Source: Sodalis praecaptivus
Lineage (GTDB): Bacteria; Pseudomonadota; Gammaproteobacteria; Enterobacterales; Enterobacteriaceae
Direction: 5' to 3'
Length of the DNA: 64,000 nt
Assembly (NCBI RefSeq): GCF_000517425.1
Contig: NZ_CP006569.1
Location: 3,090,760 to 3,154,759, forward strand
Part shown: positions 1 to 8,524 of the stretch, piece after piece
How the letters are laid out: every line of letters begins with the position of its first letter
Position numbering within the stretch: the stretch's first letter is position 1
The notes under the pieces: generated by a model
The model's database searches: none
Told to the model about the DNA's origin: nothing
What the model saw: only the letters and a program-made list of their open reading frames with translations
Made by a program: the position numbers and the translations under genes

Positions 1-874
1 CGCCGTCCACCACCGAAACATCGGTATTGACCCGCAGCGGAGACAGCAGGCCCGGGCTTTGCAAAATCAGCGCATTGTCGGAACGCGCTTTAAGCAACCC
101 CTCGAACATATTTACCGAGCCGATGAATTCGGCGCTGAACCGGCTGTTGGGGTGCTCATAAATTTCCTCCGGCTCGCCGATTTGCACAAACTTGCCGCGG
201 TTCATGATGGCGATACGGCCCGCCATGGTCATCGCTTCTTCCTGATCGTGGGTGACCATGACGCAGGTCACGCCGACCCGCTCAAGAATGTCCACCACTT
301 CTAGCTGCATGCGATCGCGCAGTTTCTTATCCAGCGCGCCCATCGGTTCATCCAGCAGCAGCAGCTTGGGCCGTTTGGCCAGGCTGCGCGCCAGCGCCAC
401 CCGTTGCCGCTGGCCGCCGGACAGCTGATGGGGTTTACGCGCCGCGTATTCCTGCATATGCACCATCGCCAACATCTCATCCACCCGCTGTTTTATCTCC
501 GCGCGCGGCAGCTTGTCCTGTTTCAGGCCGAAGGCAATATTCTGCTCCACCGTCATGTGGGGGAACAGCGCATAGGATTGGAACATCATATTGATCGGAC
601 GCTGATAGGGCGGCGTATGGGAGAGGTCCTGACCATCAAGAACAATGGCGCCGTGAGTCGGCGTCTCGAATCCCGCCAGCATCCGCAGCAGAGTGGACTT
701 GCCGCAGCCGGAAGCCCCCAACAGGGCGAACATCTCCCCTTTATAGATAGTCAGACTGACATCATCCACCGCCATCTGTCCGTCAAAGCTTTTGGTCAGA
801 TTGCGGATTTCCAGCAAAGGCGTCACCATTTTGCGGGCGCTGTTGGACGGCGGACGGGGTAGTGCATCGTTCAC
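1..874 (-). CDS. potG: Putrescine ABC transporter ATPase PotG (3' end off window)
   Basis: This is the ATP-binding subunit of the PotFGHI putrescine importer and acts on the cytoplasmic face of the inner membrane. The reading frame runs open to the window edge, so the C-terminal part is missing. Visible motifs are the Walker A GASGCGKS, the Q-loop region NMMFQSYALFPHM, the signature LSGGQRQR and Walker B LLLLDEPMGALD, all nearly identical to E. coli PotG. The GTG at 874 gives the N-terminus MNDALPRP seen in E. coli and lies 8 nt after GGAGAG; an ATG at 880 is an in-frame alternative. It follows potF on the same strand after a 126-bp gap, as in the potFGHI operon. Confidence 0.95.
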   Translation of the reverse strand, partial: MNDALPRPPSNSARKMVTPLLEIRNLTKSFDGQMAVDDVSLTIYKGEMFALLGASGCGKSTLLRMLAGFETPTHGAIVLDGQDLSHTPPYQRPINMMFQSYALFPHMTVEQNIAFGLKQDKLPRAEIKQRVDEMLAMVHMQEYAARKPHQLSGGQRQRVALARSLAKRPKLLLLDEPMGALDKKLRDRMQLEVVDILERVGVTCVMVTHDQEEAMTMAGRIAIMNRGKFVQIGEPEEIYEHPNSRFSAEFIGSVNMFEGLLKARSDNALILQSPGLLSPLRVNTDVSVVDG

Positions 875-1000
875 TAACATCACTCTCCGGTATCGGCGGG
901 GACAGCGGACCGGCTCGGCCGGCGCATTGCCGCGAACAAAGCATAACAGGCGGGGGTGAGCCGCCTGTCGGTTAAGGTAAGCGTAGCGTAATTCGCCGGG

Positions 1001-2110
1001 TTATTTGCCGCTTTTTACTTTCGTCCAGGAGCGGGTAATCACGCGGTCGATTTTCGGCGGCTGCACTTTCAGGGTAAACAGTTTGGCGCGCACCTCCGCC
1101 GGCGGGTAAATACCTGGGTTGTCACGCACTTCCGGGTTTACCAGCGCCGTGGCCGCTTTATTGCCGTTTGCGTAAAAAATTTGATTGCTGGCGTCGGCAA
1201 TGACCTGCGGCTCCAGCAGATAGTTGATGAACTGGTAGGCTTCATCGAGGTTTTTGGCGTCCGCCGGAATAGCCAGCACGTCAAAGAACGCCAGCGCCCC
1301 CTCTTTCGGAATCGAATAGGCGATATTAACGCCGTTTTTCGCTTCCTTGGCCCGGTTGGCGGCCTGCATCACATCACCAGCCCAACCGATGGCGACGCAA
1401 ATATCACCGTTGGCCAGATCGTTAATGTACTGCGAAGAGTGGAAGTAGCGAATGCTCGGCCGCAGTTTCAGCAGCAAATCGGTGGCCGGCCCGGTGTAGT
1501 CGGCAGCGTTGTCGCTGTTGGGGTCTTTACCCAAGTAGTTGAGCACCGTTGCGTAAATCTCGGAAGGAGCGTCGAGGAACGAGACGCCGCAACTTTTCAG
1601 TTTCTCCAGGTTCTCCGGCTTGAGCACCAGATCCCAGCTGTTAACCGGCGCATCTTTGCCCAGCACCGCCTTCACCTTATCGACGTTATAGCCGATGCCG
1701 GTGGTAGCCCACATGTAGGGAACGGCATATTTATTATCGGGATCGTGGCGGCTGATAAGCTTGAGCAACTCTGGGTCGAGGTTTTTGTAATTGGGCAGTT
1801 TGCTCTTATCCAGCGGTTGGAATACCCCGGCCGACAGCTGGCGCTCCAGGAAACTGGCGGAGGGCACAACGATATCGAAGCCGGTGCTGCCGGCCATCAG
1901 TTTCCCTTCCAGCACCTCATTGGAATCGAAAACGTCATAGACCACCTTGATGCCGGTTTTCTTTTCAAAATCAGGCACCGTATTCGGCCCGATATAGTCC
2001 GACCAATTATACACGTGCAGCGTTTTCTGCTCCGCGAACGCAGAGGCGGAAACGGCCATCAGTAAGCCGGCAATCGCACCGGTAAGCCATGTTTGACGTT
2101 GGGTGAACAT
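1001..2110 (-). CDS. potF: Putrescine-binding periplasmic protein PotF
   Basis: This is the substrate-binding protein of the putrescine importer. Its 369 residues match the family (E. coli 370). It has a signal peptide with a hydrophobic core and probable cleavage after AFA near residue 26. The mature protein begins EQKTLHVYNWSDYI and carries the family stretches KVVYDVFDSNEVLEGKLMAG and YMWATTGIGYN, ending in WTKVKSGK. The ATG at 2110 is preceded by a strong GGAGGA ribosome site. It is the first gene of the operon and is followed by potG. The 700-bp region upstream should carry its promoter, but no sharp consensus could be assigned. Confidence 0.97.
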   Translation of the reverse strand: MFTQRQTWLTGAIAGLLMAVSASAFAEQKTLHVYNWSDYIGPNTVPDFEKKTGIKVVYDVFDSNEVLEGKLMAGSTGFDIVVPSASFLERQLSAGVFQPLDKSKLPNYKNLDPELLKLISRHDPDNKYAVPYMWATTGIGYNVDKVKAVLGKDAPVNSWDLVLKPENLEKLKSCGVSFLDAPSEIYATVLNYLGKDPNSDNAADYTGPATDLLLKLRPSIRYFHSSQYINDLANGDICVAIGWAGDVMQAANRAKEAKNGVNIAYSIPKEGALAFFDVLAIPADAKNLDEAYQFINYLLEPQVIADASNQIFYANGNKAATALVNPEVRDNPGIYPPAEVRAKLFTLKVQPPKIDRVITRSWTKVKSGK

Positions 2111-2820
2111 CCGTTACTTCCTCCCTAAACCTTCATCTAAAGGCGGCGTTAATGTCGCTGCACCGATCCCGCCGATTGGCAATAAGCGCGAGCCCGGCAT
2201 TCAAGGGTGGCCCGTGCGGTAAAACCGCCGCTCAACGGCCGGTGGCTTGCGCGAGGCGGCGCCGCGGTTGCACGCGCTAACCTCCCGCGTCAGACGCCCG
2301 CAGAGCCGATCGCCAGCATAACCGTACAGGCGTTCCCGCGCCAGTATTCGGCGTAAAAAACGACTTTAAGTGATTAATTATGCATTTCCCCGCATTTTCG
2401 GGCGTAACCGGCCGGCGTAAGGCAAATAAAATAGCGCATACTGTCCCTTAGGCAGTATAAAGGAATACGACACTTGCGATCGGCAGGATAACACCTTGGC
2501 GCGGCCGATAGGACCATCGGCCATGATGCGGCCAATCAGGCCGCGGGCCGGGCGGCAGCGGTTAAGCCTGGGGTAATGCAACACGCGACGGTGGTAGGAA
2601 CGGGCGGAACGCGGCAGACCCGATCGCGGGCCGGGCGGCAGCGGTTGAGCCTGGGGTAATGCCACACGCGACGGTGGTAGGAACGGGCGGAACGCGGCAG
2701 ACCCGATCGCGGGCCGGGCGGCGGCGGTTAAGCCTGGGGTAATGCCACACGCGACGGTGGTAGGAATGGGCAGAACGCGGCAAACCATGAGGTATGCCGG
2801 GCACGCGGACCCGAGGCGAG
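2111..2820. other. Spacer upstream of potF with a repeat array
   Basis: No gene is supported in these 710 bases. The part next to potF presumably holds its promoter. An AT-rich patch lies around 2350-2400. The right half is occupied by the 83-bp tandem repeat annotated separately. Open frames that cross this area on the minus strand follow the repeat and resemble no protein I know. Confidence 0.6.
2541..2789. repeat. Tandem repeat, 83-bp unit, three copies
   Basis: The landmark GGGTAATG recurs at 2571, 2654 and 2737, and GCGGGCCGGG at 2543, 2626 and 2709, so the period is exactly 83 bp. Copies differ by only a few bases; a fourth copy starting near 2792 is too degenerate to count. The array lies between the end of ybjN and the start of potF, both on the minus strand. 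Because 83 is not a multiple of 3, the array does not encode a clean peptide repeat. Confidence 0.9.
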
Positions 2821-3300
2821 TTAATGAATCACCGGCGTTGAAGGGGCATGGGCGTCGCTGTCGTCCTCTTCACCCATAAATAACAGATCGTTGGCGCGCG
2901 CCTCCATAATCAGCATGGAAATCTGCTCCTCCGCCTGCTGCATAAAGTGGCGAAACTGGCCGAGGGTCACCCCGGCGGCGCTGACCAGGGCCTGGCAGGC
3001 CACAAGTTTGGGCAAGTTGTCGTCTTGAATATCGATGAACGCTTTCACCGTCAGCGAACTGGCGTTGATCTGGCTCAAATCCCCCACCAGGGCGATAAGG
3101 GCCGTCGGCCGTACCTCCGCCATAGCGGAAAACAAGATGACATTGTCAACCAGATCGACCTTGGCATCAAAAATACCGTCGAAATTCTGCATATGCGGCA
3201 AGTGCAACGCCTGGCAAGAGTCACATTCATAGAATGATAAATTCAGCTTCTCCAGCCAGCGCCTCAGGATATCCAGATCCGGTACGACAAGTGAATCCAT
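2821..3300 (-). CDS. ybjN: YbjN family stress-associated protein
   Basis: This is a 159-residue cytoplasmic protein of the YbjN family, close to the E. coli protein (158 aa). E. coli ybjN has been linked to motility, biofilm and stress phenotypes, but its biochemical role is unknown. Matching stretches include CDNCQALHLPHMQNFDG-like (here CDSCQALHLPHMQNFDG) and INASSLTVKAFIDIQDDN. It lies downstream of rimK on the same strand, as in E. coli. The start ATG at 3300 follows a modest GAGG site. The C-terminus is slightly divergent and acidic (GEEDDSDAH). Confidence 0.95.
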   Translation of the reverse strand: MDSLVVPDLDILRRWLEKLNLSFYECDSCQALHLPHMQNFDGIFDAKVDLVDNVILFSAMAEVRPTALIALVGDLSQINASSLTVKAFIDIQDDNLPKLVACQALVSAAGVTLGQFRHFMQQAEEQISMLIMEARANDLLFMGEEDDSDAHAPSTPVIH

Positions 3301-3483
3301 ATAAGGCCAACCTCTTCTCTAGTATGAAACGGGGCATAGCTTACGGAATAATAAATAGTAGCGCTATGGTCAAATGCAGCAATTTCACCTTCCCTTACCG
3401 GAGATTGGCGACGACGAGACAAATCCGGCCGCCGCTGACCGCGTCGGCCGGGGAACAGGCGATTGATTTTTAAGCAATCCCCA

Positions 3484-3514
3484 GGCGCGCGGCGGCGACG
3501 ACGCCCCGCGCGCC
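3484..3514. other. GC-rich hairpin between rimK and ybjN
   Basis: GGCGCGCGG at 3484-3492 pairs with CCGCGCGCC at 3506-3514, leaving a 13-nt loop. The stem lies just past the rimK stop. The minus strand has no immediate T run, so this could be a processing or partial termination hairpin rather than a classical terminator. Confidence 0.4.
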
Positions 3515-3544
3515 GGTTTTATCCGAAAAACGGGTTATTCTAGC

Positions 3545-4435
3545 TTACCGGCAGGGTCGAGCGGCGAGACGGGCTTCAATAAAGGCGATCATCAGCGTGG
3601 CGATATCGAGATCGCTCGCGGTTTCTATGCCTTCCAGCCCCGGTGACGCATTCACCTCCATGATCAACGGCCCCCGCTTTGCGCGCAGGATATCCACGCC
3701 GGCCACGTTCAGGCCCAGCGTTGCCGCCGCGCGAATCGCCATCGCCCGCTCCGCCTCGCTGATGATTACCGGCCGCGCGCTGCCGCCGCGATGCAAATTG
3801 GAACGAAAATCGCCCGCTTTGGCCTGGCGCTCAATCGCCGCCACGACTGTATCGCCTATCACCAGACAGCGGACATCGCGCCCATCGGCTTCGGCGATAA
3901 ACTCCTGCACCAGAAACTGCGCTTTCAGGCCGCGAAACGCGTCGATGAGGCTTTCCGCCGCCTGTCGGGTCTCCGCCAGCACCACGCCTATCCCCTGCGT
4001 CCCCTCCACCAGTTTGACCACCAGCGGCGCGCCCCCCACCATCGTTATCAGATCGCCGGTATCGTCCGGCGAGTCGGCAAAACCGGTGATAGGCAGGTCA
4101 ATCCCCTGGCGCGCCAGAAGCTGTAGCGAGTGCAGTTTGTCGCGCGCGCGGGTAATGGCGGCGGACTCGTTCAGGGCATAGCTGCCCAGCATCTCGAACT
4201 GGCGCAGCACGGCGGTACCGTAAAAGGTCGTCAAGGGACCGATACGCGGAATGACGGCATCGTAAAACTTAAGCCGCCGGCCGCGATAGTGAATCGAAGG
4301 GGCCGCGCTATTGATATTCATATAACAGGAAAGCGGATCGATAATGTCGACCTTATGGCCTCTGGCCTGAGCGGCTTCGCGCAGCCGGCGGCAGGAGAAC
4401 AGGGTCCCATCGCGGGAGAGAATGGCTAGTTTCAC
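3545..4435 (-). CDS. rimK: Ribosomal protein S6--L-glutamate ligase RimK
   Basis: RimK adds glutamates to the C-terminus of ribosomal protein S6 and belongs to the ATP-grasp superfamily. The 296 residues compare with 300 in E. coli, the loss being at the very C-terminus. Visible matches include [18 protein letters not shown] at the N-terminus, [20 protein letters not shown] in the ATP-grasp fold and [13 protein letters not shown] near the end, which carries metal-binding residues. The start is GTG at 4435 with a weak ribosome site. In E. coli nfsA and ybjC lie directly upstream; both are missing here, so rimK now faces grxA divergently. Confidence 0.96.
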   Translation of the reverse strand: MKLAILSRDGTLFSCRRLREAAQARGHKVDIIDPLSCYMNINSAAPSIHYRGRRLKFYDAVIPRIGPLTTFYGTAVLRQFEMLGSYALNESAAITRARDKLHSLQLLARQGIDLPITGFADSPDDTGDLITMVGGAPLVVKLVEGTQGIGVVLAETRQAAESLIDAFRGLKAQFLVQEFIAEADGRDVRCLVIGDTVVAAIERQAKAGDFRSNLHRGGSARPVIISEAERAMAIRAAATLGLNVAGVDILRAKRGPLIMEVNASPGLEGIETASDLDIATLMIAFIEARLAARPCR

Positions 4436-4719
4436 ACTTTATCCAGGCAAAATATCGCGTTGGCGACATCATAATCCCCCCGCCGGCGGGGGTCGAGAAA
4501 AGATTCGGGCGGCGCCCGGGGCTACCACAGGGCAGCGTTGCGCCCGCGGTTCACGCCCCGCGGACGCCCGCTTGACGCCAAAGATTGGCTACGGCCATGA
4601 AATCGAGAGGTAATTTCTGCTTTTTTTTACCCGCCGGGGCAGGCATAGTGAATCGCGGCAAAACAGCGGCGTACGTCGCGCTTGCCGTTTCGATATTCGT
4701 TCATGTAAGAGGAGTGGTT

Positions 4720-4986
4720 ATGTTTGCAGTCATTTTCGGTCGTCCGGGTTGTCCTTATTGTGTTCGCGCTAAATCGTTGGCTGAAAAACTGACCGCGGAA
4801 CGGGATGACTTCACCTACCGTTATGTTGATATCCACGCCGAAGGCATCTCCAAGGCCGATCTGTCCAAAACCGTTGGAAAACCGGTGGAAACGGTGCCGC
4901 AGATTTTTGTCGATCAAATTCATATTGGCGGCTGCACCGATTTTGAAGCCTATGCCAAGGAAAATCTGAGCCTGTACCCGTCCTGA
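4720..4986 (+). CDS. grxA: Glutaredoxin 1
   Basis: This 88-residue glutaredoxin is a cytoplasmic glutathione-dependent dithiol reductase that serves ribonucleotide reductase and other targets. The redox motif GCPYC (Cys11 and Cys14) follows the first strand MFAVIFGRP, and VETVPQIFVDQIHIGGCTD supplies the cis-proline and glutathione-binding segment. The ATG at 4720 follows AAGAGGAG at good spacing. The frame is open further upstream, but that part lacks family similarity. The gene is divergent from rimK and convergent with ybjM. E. coli grxA is OxyR-regulated; I could not place an OxyR site here with confidence. Confidence 0.97.
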   Translation: MFAVIFGRPGCPYCVRAKSLAEKLTAERDDFTYRYVDIHAEGISKADLSKTVGKPVETVPQIFVDQIHIGGCTDFEAYAKENLSLYPS

Positions 4987-5062
4987 CGGCGGCTACCGCC
5001 CGCCGGTGGGGTGCTTTCACCCGGTGGGACGTCGGCGCCACGCCGCCGTTTCAGCCGGCGCT

Positions 5063-5431
5063 TCAATGGGCCGGATGGTGCATCAGCATCCCGGCGAAGC
5101 AGCAGCCCAGCGCGCCAAAACCGCACCAGAACACGGCGCTCAACAGATAAGTCAGCTGATGCCACAGGCTGTAGCCGGTCGTAACGCCGATATTGAACAG
5201 CAGCCAACAGACCGCCGCGGCCAGCAGTGCGCCCAGCGACGGGTAAACCAGCTTATTGTTGCCCGCCAGCAGTGCGCCGAGTATACCGGGCAGCATAAAC
5301 AGCAGCAGGCCGAATTGCCCGCCGTGGCCCTCTGCGGCCAAGGACAGCAGAGCGGTTTTTTGACTGATGAAAATAAGCACAAAAACCAGCGAGCTGACCG
5401 CAATGCCCGCGTTATACCGATGAATCGCCAT
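5063..5431 (-). CDS. ybjM: YbjM family inner membrane protein
   Basis: This is a small protein of 122 residues with about four hydrophobic membrane segments. It resembles E. coli YbjM, which is likewise next to grxA: the segments GLLLFMLPGILGALL and LTYLLSAVFWCGFGALGC match its fold pattern. Function is unknown. I set the start at ATG 5431 because a GGGAGG ribosome site sits 5 nt upstream; a longer in-frame extension to 5500 lacks similarity. The gene is convergent with grxA, and the stop codons are 76 bp apart. A terminator-like hairpin lies in its leader region. Confidence 0.85.
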   Translation of the reverse strand: MAIHRYNAGIAVSSLVFVLIFISQKTALLSLAAEGHGGQFGLLLFMLPGILGALLAGNNKLVYPSLGALLAAAVCWLLFNIGVTTGYSLWHQLTYLLSAVFWCGFGALGCCFAGMLMHHPAH

Positions 5432-5489
5432 AGTTGCCTCCCTCATAGATACCCGCCACGATGGCGGCAATAATGCCTGTTTCCCGGTG

Positions 5490-5521
5490 AAAAAAAGCAA
5501 GCGCCCCCGGGTGGCGGGGGC
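5490..5521 (-). terminator. Possible terminator or attenuator upstream of ybjM
   Basis: On the minus strand GCCCCC pairs with GGGGGC (5503-5521, 7-nt loop), followed by GCTTGC and a run of seven T (5490-5496). It lies about 60 nt upstream of the ybjM start, so it would stop leftward transcription before ybjM or attenuate it. Confidence 0.45.
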
Positions 5522-6310
5522 AGAAATCCCGGCAGACGGCCGTTACGCCCGTCTGACTTTTGGCATTCATGTGCCTGTATGCGCGTCGCAGCAAGTAACG
5601 TCGCGGGAGGTCAGGCAAGCCTGGCCGCCGGTGAGATTGGTCAAGTAAATTTAACGGTTAACTTCAACTATATCAAGGCGTTGCAGGTAAAATATCGGTT
5701 ACGCGTTCGGGTAAATCCGGTCATATTTTTGTTACGGCGCGCTGCAAAAGTGTTAGTGATTTGCTGCCGGGCGCGGGCGTCAATGGCGGTGACGACAGTG
5801 CAACGTCCCGCCAACACGATAAAAGGATTGAGCTTTTCCCCTGTTAACCCGATGGCCCAACGCCATCAACGCCGGCGCTATTTTTTCCGGCGACGTCCCC
5901 GGGGGTTATTTACTGGTTAACGGACTGTCACCGTTTTTGAGGGACTTTTGCCCCGGCGAGCGCAATTTTCGGAAATTTCCCTAATACATGGACGTTCAAT
6001 CAGGCAGGGGCATTGGGCAAGTGTGGTCCGTCGCGCTACGGCTATGACCGCCAGTCAGGTTCAGTTACCTTGTCAAGCAAGGAGTGCGGCAGTCGCCAGA
6101 CGCCGTGGCGACAACGTTACGCAAGCGTCACCCTCAGAAGCGGGTTAGGAGTGTTTGCTGTCAGGCCGCGCGGGCCGCGTGGGTCTCGAGGGATCCCGCC
6201 GACAGGCTTAGGCCGATAGCGGCCGCGTTAAGCAGCCGATGATAGCCGGACCCGCGCCGCCGATACGCGGCGGCTTAACGGAGAGTAAAAAATTATTTCT
6301 CGCGGCGGCA
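5522..6310. other. Decayed spacer where ybjL lies in E. coli
   Basis: In E. coli the transporter gene ybjL sits between ybjM and rybB. Here the 790 bases contain only short open frames with no recognisable similarity, including a frame at 5579-5920 that lacks a ribosome site and family match. I infer that ybjL was deleted or eroded beyond recognition. Confidence 0.55.
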
Positions 6311-6337
6311 GAACTTTTGCCCCGCCTCCCGGTCTTA
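6311..6337 (+). promoter_or_regulatory. Sigma-E type promoter of rybB
   Basis: GAACTT at 6311-6316 and GTCTTA at 6332-6337 are separated by 15 bp and fit the sigma-E pattern (GGAACTT then GTCTAA). Transcription would start at G6344, which is exactly the known first base of RybB. E. coli rybB is a sigma-E-controlled small RNA. Confidence 0.85.
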
Positions 6338-6343
6338 CTTTAT

Positions 6344-6422
6344 GCCACTGCTTTTCTTTGATGTCCCCATTTTGAGGAGCCCGAGCGTCCCGCCTATTAG
6401 GTTCAAGACGCTCGGGTTTTTT
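6344..6422 (+). ncRNA. rybB: Small regulatory RNA RybB
   Basis: RybB is an Hfq-dependent small RNA that represses outer membrane protein mRNAs during envelope stress. The 5' part from GCCACTGCTTTTCTTTG to the following CCCCATTTTG matches E. coli RybB from memory, including the seed region used for target pairing. The 3' terminator stem CCGAGCGTC/GACGCTCGG with its T run differs in sequence from E. coli (there ATCAACC/GGTTGAT), but keeps the structure by compensatory change. The length is 79 nt, as in E. coli. Gene order next to ybjM also fits. Neighbours ybjL and rcdA have gone while this RNA remains. Confidence 0.93.
6378..6422 (+). terminator. Rho-independent terminator of rybB
   Basis: A 9-bp stem CCGAGCGTC/GACGCTCGG with a loop of about 18 nt is followed by six T. 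It is part of the small RNA itself and ends the transcript. Confidence 0.9.
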
Positions 6423-7108
6423 ATTTTGCTTCGTCCCTGTCCTTTTATCATCCTCGCCGCCGCGACTTCCTTGGCCGTAATATCGATTTGCGTTACACCA
6501 ATAGACACGGCGAGCGTCAGCAACTTGCGCCAAACGGTCGCGTCACAGGCACTAACCCGTCAATAGCGACCGTACAAGGCGTGTTATCAACCAAACAAAG
6601 CCAGCATTTTATGCGCTGTTGTCCTTATTGCACAATTAATCACCACAACTGGGGTGTATTTTCTTCACGTGATATATTTCCCGGAATAGCGTCCCGTTAT
6701 GCGTATTATTTAGCCACTCTTCATGACACGTAAATTTTACATGTAACCTGCGCAATTAACAAAAAATAACCTAGAGACGAAAAAGAGAAAACTAAATTTT
6801 AACCTATTGAAATATAAGCACTACCTTTAAACTTTTATAGCATGAACGCCAATGTATTCGCTCATTGATTGACTCATGCCAGAGAATATTATGCCATAAT
6901 CGGTTATTGCAATTAAATATTCGACCGGTGTCAAAAAAAATGGCATTAACGCTGGCAGTGGCAAATAAACGCATTATTATTCCCCCGAAGATTTTCGATA
7001 AATCCAAGACGGATAATTGAACCACCTCAATATAATTATTCAAAACAGAGTAACGGCGGCGGCGAGAATTTATTGCCCGCCAGCCTTTGCGTTTTATTCG
7101 GAGAATTT
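6423..7108. other. Spacer upstream of sdaC
   Basis: No gene is supported in these 686 bases. The stretch 6720-7060 is markedly AT-rich and probably holds the sdaC promoter and regulator sites, but none could be named. The E. coli neighbour rcdA, expected near rybB, is not recognisable. Confidence 0.5.
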
Positions 7109-8392
7109 ATGGACATAACAAAAGCTTCCCCCGCGCGGGCTATCCCGTCCGACGCGGCCTGGCGCAAAACCGATACGGTATGGATGTTGGGACTTTATGG
7201 CACGGCTATCGGCGCCGGCGTTTTGTTCCTGCCCATTAATGCAGGTATCGGCGGGCTGCTGCCGCTGCTTATCATGGCGCTTATTGCCTTTCCCATGACC
7301 TTTTTCGCCCACCGGGGCATGACGCGGTTCGTGCTGTCGGGCAACGGTAAATGCAACGACATTACCGATGTGGTGAAGGAGCATTTCGGTAACCGCATGG
7401 GTAACCTTATTACGCTACTGTATTTCTTCGCCATCTATCCGATCCTGCTGGTCTACAGTGTCGCTATCACCAATACCGTCGAGAGTTTCATCGTGCATCA
7501 GCTCGGCTACAGCGCGCCGCCGCGGGCTTTGCTGGCGCTGCTGTTGATAGTGGGGCTGATGATGATTATCTGGCTCGGGAAGGACATTATCGTCAAGTCA
7601 ATGAGCGTGCTGGTGTTCCCTTTCGTCGCGGTGCTGGTGTTTTTGTCGTTCTATTTAATTCCGTACTGGAGCGGCGCGATATTTCATGCGCCGCTGGTGC
7701 AGCCGCAGGCCGACGGCGGCGGGCTGCTCAGCACCCTGTGGTTAGCGGTGCCGGTCATGGTGTTTTCCTTTAATCATTCCCCTATCATCTCGTCATTCGC
7801 CATGTCTAAACGCGAAGAATATGGCGATGCGGCCGAATCGAAATGCTCCCGCATCCTGGCCTGTAGCCATGTAATGATGGTGTTGACCGTGATGTTTTTC
7901 GTTTTTAGCTGCGCTTTAAGCCTTTCGCCGGAAAACATGCAGGAGGCCAAGGAGCAAAATATTTCTATGCTGTCGTATCTGGCCAACCATTTTGATAATC
8001 CCTTTATCGCCTCGCTCGGGCCGATTATCGCTTTTGTCGCCATCGCCAAATCCTTTTTGGGGCACTATCTCGGCGCCAGCGAAGGGTTTAGCGGGCTGGT
8101 AACCTCGGCCCTGCAGGCGCGCGGCAAGGAAATTTCCGCCGGCGCCATGGGCAAGATAACCGCCGTATTCATGCTCTTGACCGCTTGGCTGGTCGCCACT
8201 ATCAACCCAAGCATTCTCGGGATGATTGAAACCTTGGGCGGCCCGGTTATCGCCATGCTGCTGTTCTTGATGCCGATGTACGCCATCAACAAAGTGCCCG
8301 CTATGGCGCGCTATCGCGGATTGGCGAGCAATTATTTTGTTTGGGCGGTTGGGCTCGTCGCGCTGACCGCGACCGTCTATAAGCTCATGTGA
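7109..8392 (+). CDS. sdaC: Serine transporter SdaC
   Basis: This is an inner-membrane serine/proton symporter of the hydroxy/aromatic amino acid permease family, with about eleven hydrophobic segments over 427 residues (E. coli 429). Long stretches match E. coli SdaC: AWRKTDTVWMLGLYGTAIG, LLYFFAIYPILLVYSVAIT, PVMVFSFNHSPIISSFAMSK and PSILGMIETLGGPVIAMLLF. The ATG at 7109 follows CGGAGAAT; a start 36 nt upstream is open but lacks a good site. In E. coli sdaC sits beside sdaB in another part of the chromosome, so it has been relocated here next to dacC. It is convergent with dacC. Confidence 0.92.
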   Translation: MDITKASPARAIPSDAAWRKTDTVWMLGLYGTAIGAGVLFLPINAGIGGLLPLLIMALIAFPMTFFAHRGMTRFVLSGNGKCNDITDVVKEHFGNRMGNLITLLYFFAIYPILLVYSVAITNTVESFIVHQLGYSAPPRALLALLLIVGLMMIIWLGKDIIVKSMSVLVFPFVAVLVFLSFYLIPYWSGAIFHAPLVQPQADGGGLLSTLWLAVPVMVFSFNHSPIISSFAMSKREEYGDAAESKCSRILACSHVMMVLTVMFFVFSCALSLSPENMQEAKEQNISMLSYLANHFDNPFIASLGPIIAFVAIAKSFLGHYLGASEGFSGLVTSALQARGKEISAGAMGKITAVFMLLTAWLVATINPSILGMIETLGGPVIAMLLFLMPMYAINKVPAMARYRGLASNYFVWAVGLVALTATVYKLM

Positions 8393-8396
8393 GGCG

Positions 8397-8456
8397 TTGC
8401 GCCGGCGATGTCTGTCTAAAGCGGCAGCGTCGCCCGACGGCACAGCGCCGGCGCAA
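8397..8456. repeat. 11-bp inverted repeat between convergent sdaC and dacC
   Basis: TTGCGCCGGCG at 8397-8407 is the perfect reverse complement of CGCCGGCGCAA at 8446-8456. It starts 5 nt past the sdaC stop. A 38-nt loop separates the arms and there is no T run, so it may protect the mRNA 3' end or act as a loose bidirectional terminator. Confidence 0.6.
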
Positions 8457-8524
8457 TCAGCCGACGGGCGCTAACGGGAGGCGCCCGCGGCGGTGCCAGC
8501 GTCGGCAGATTGCATAGGCGGAGT

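Noticed and set aside
2378-2804. Minus-strand frames through the 83-bp repeat between ybjN and potF
   Set aside because: The frames repeat a Pro/Arg-rich peptide in shifting phase because 83 is not a multiple of three; they are by-products of the repeat.
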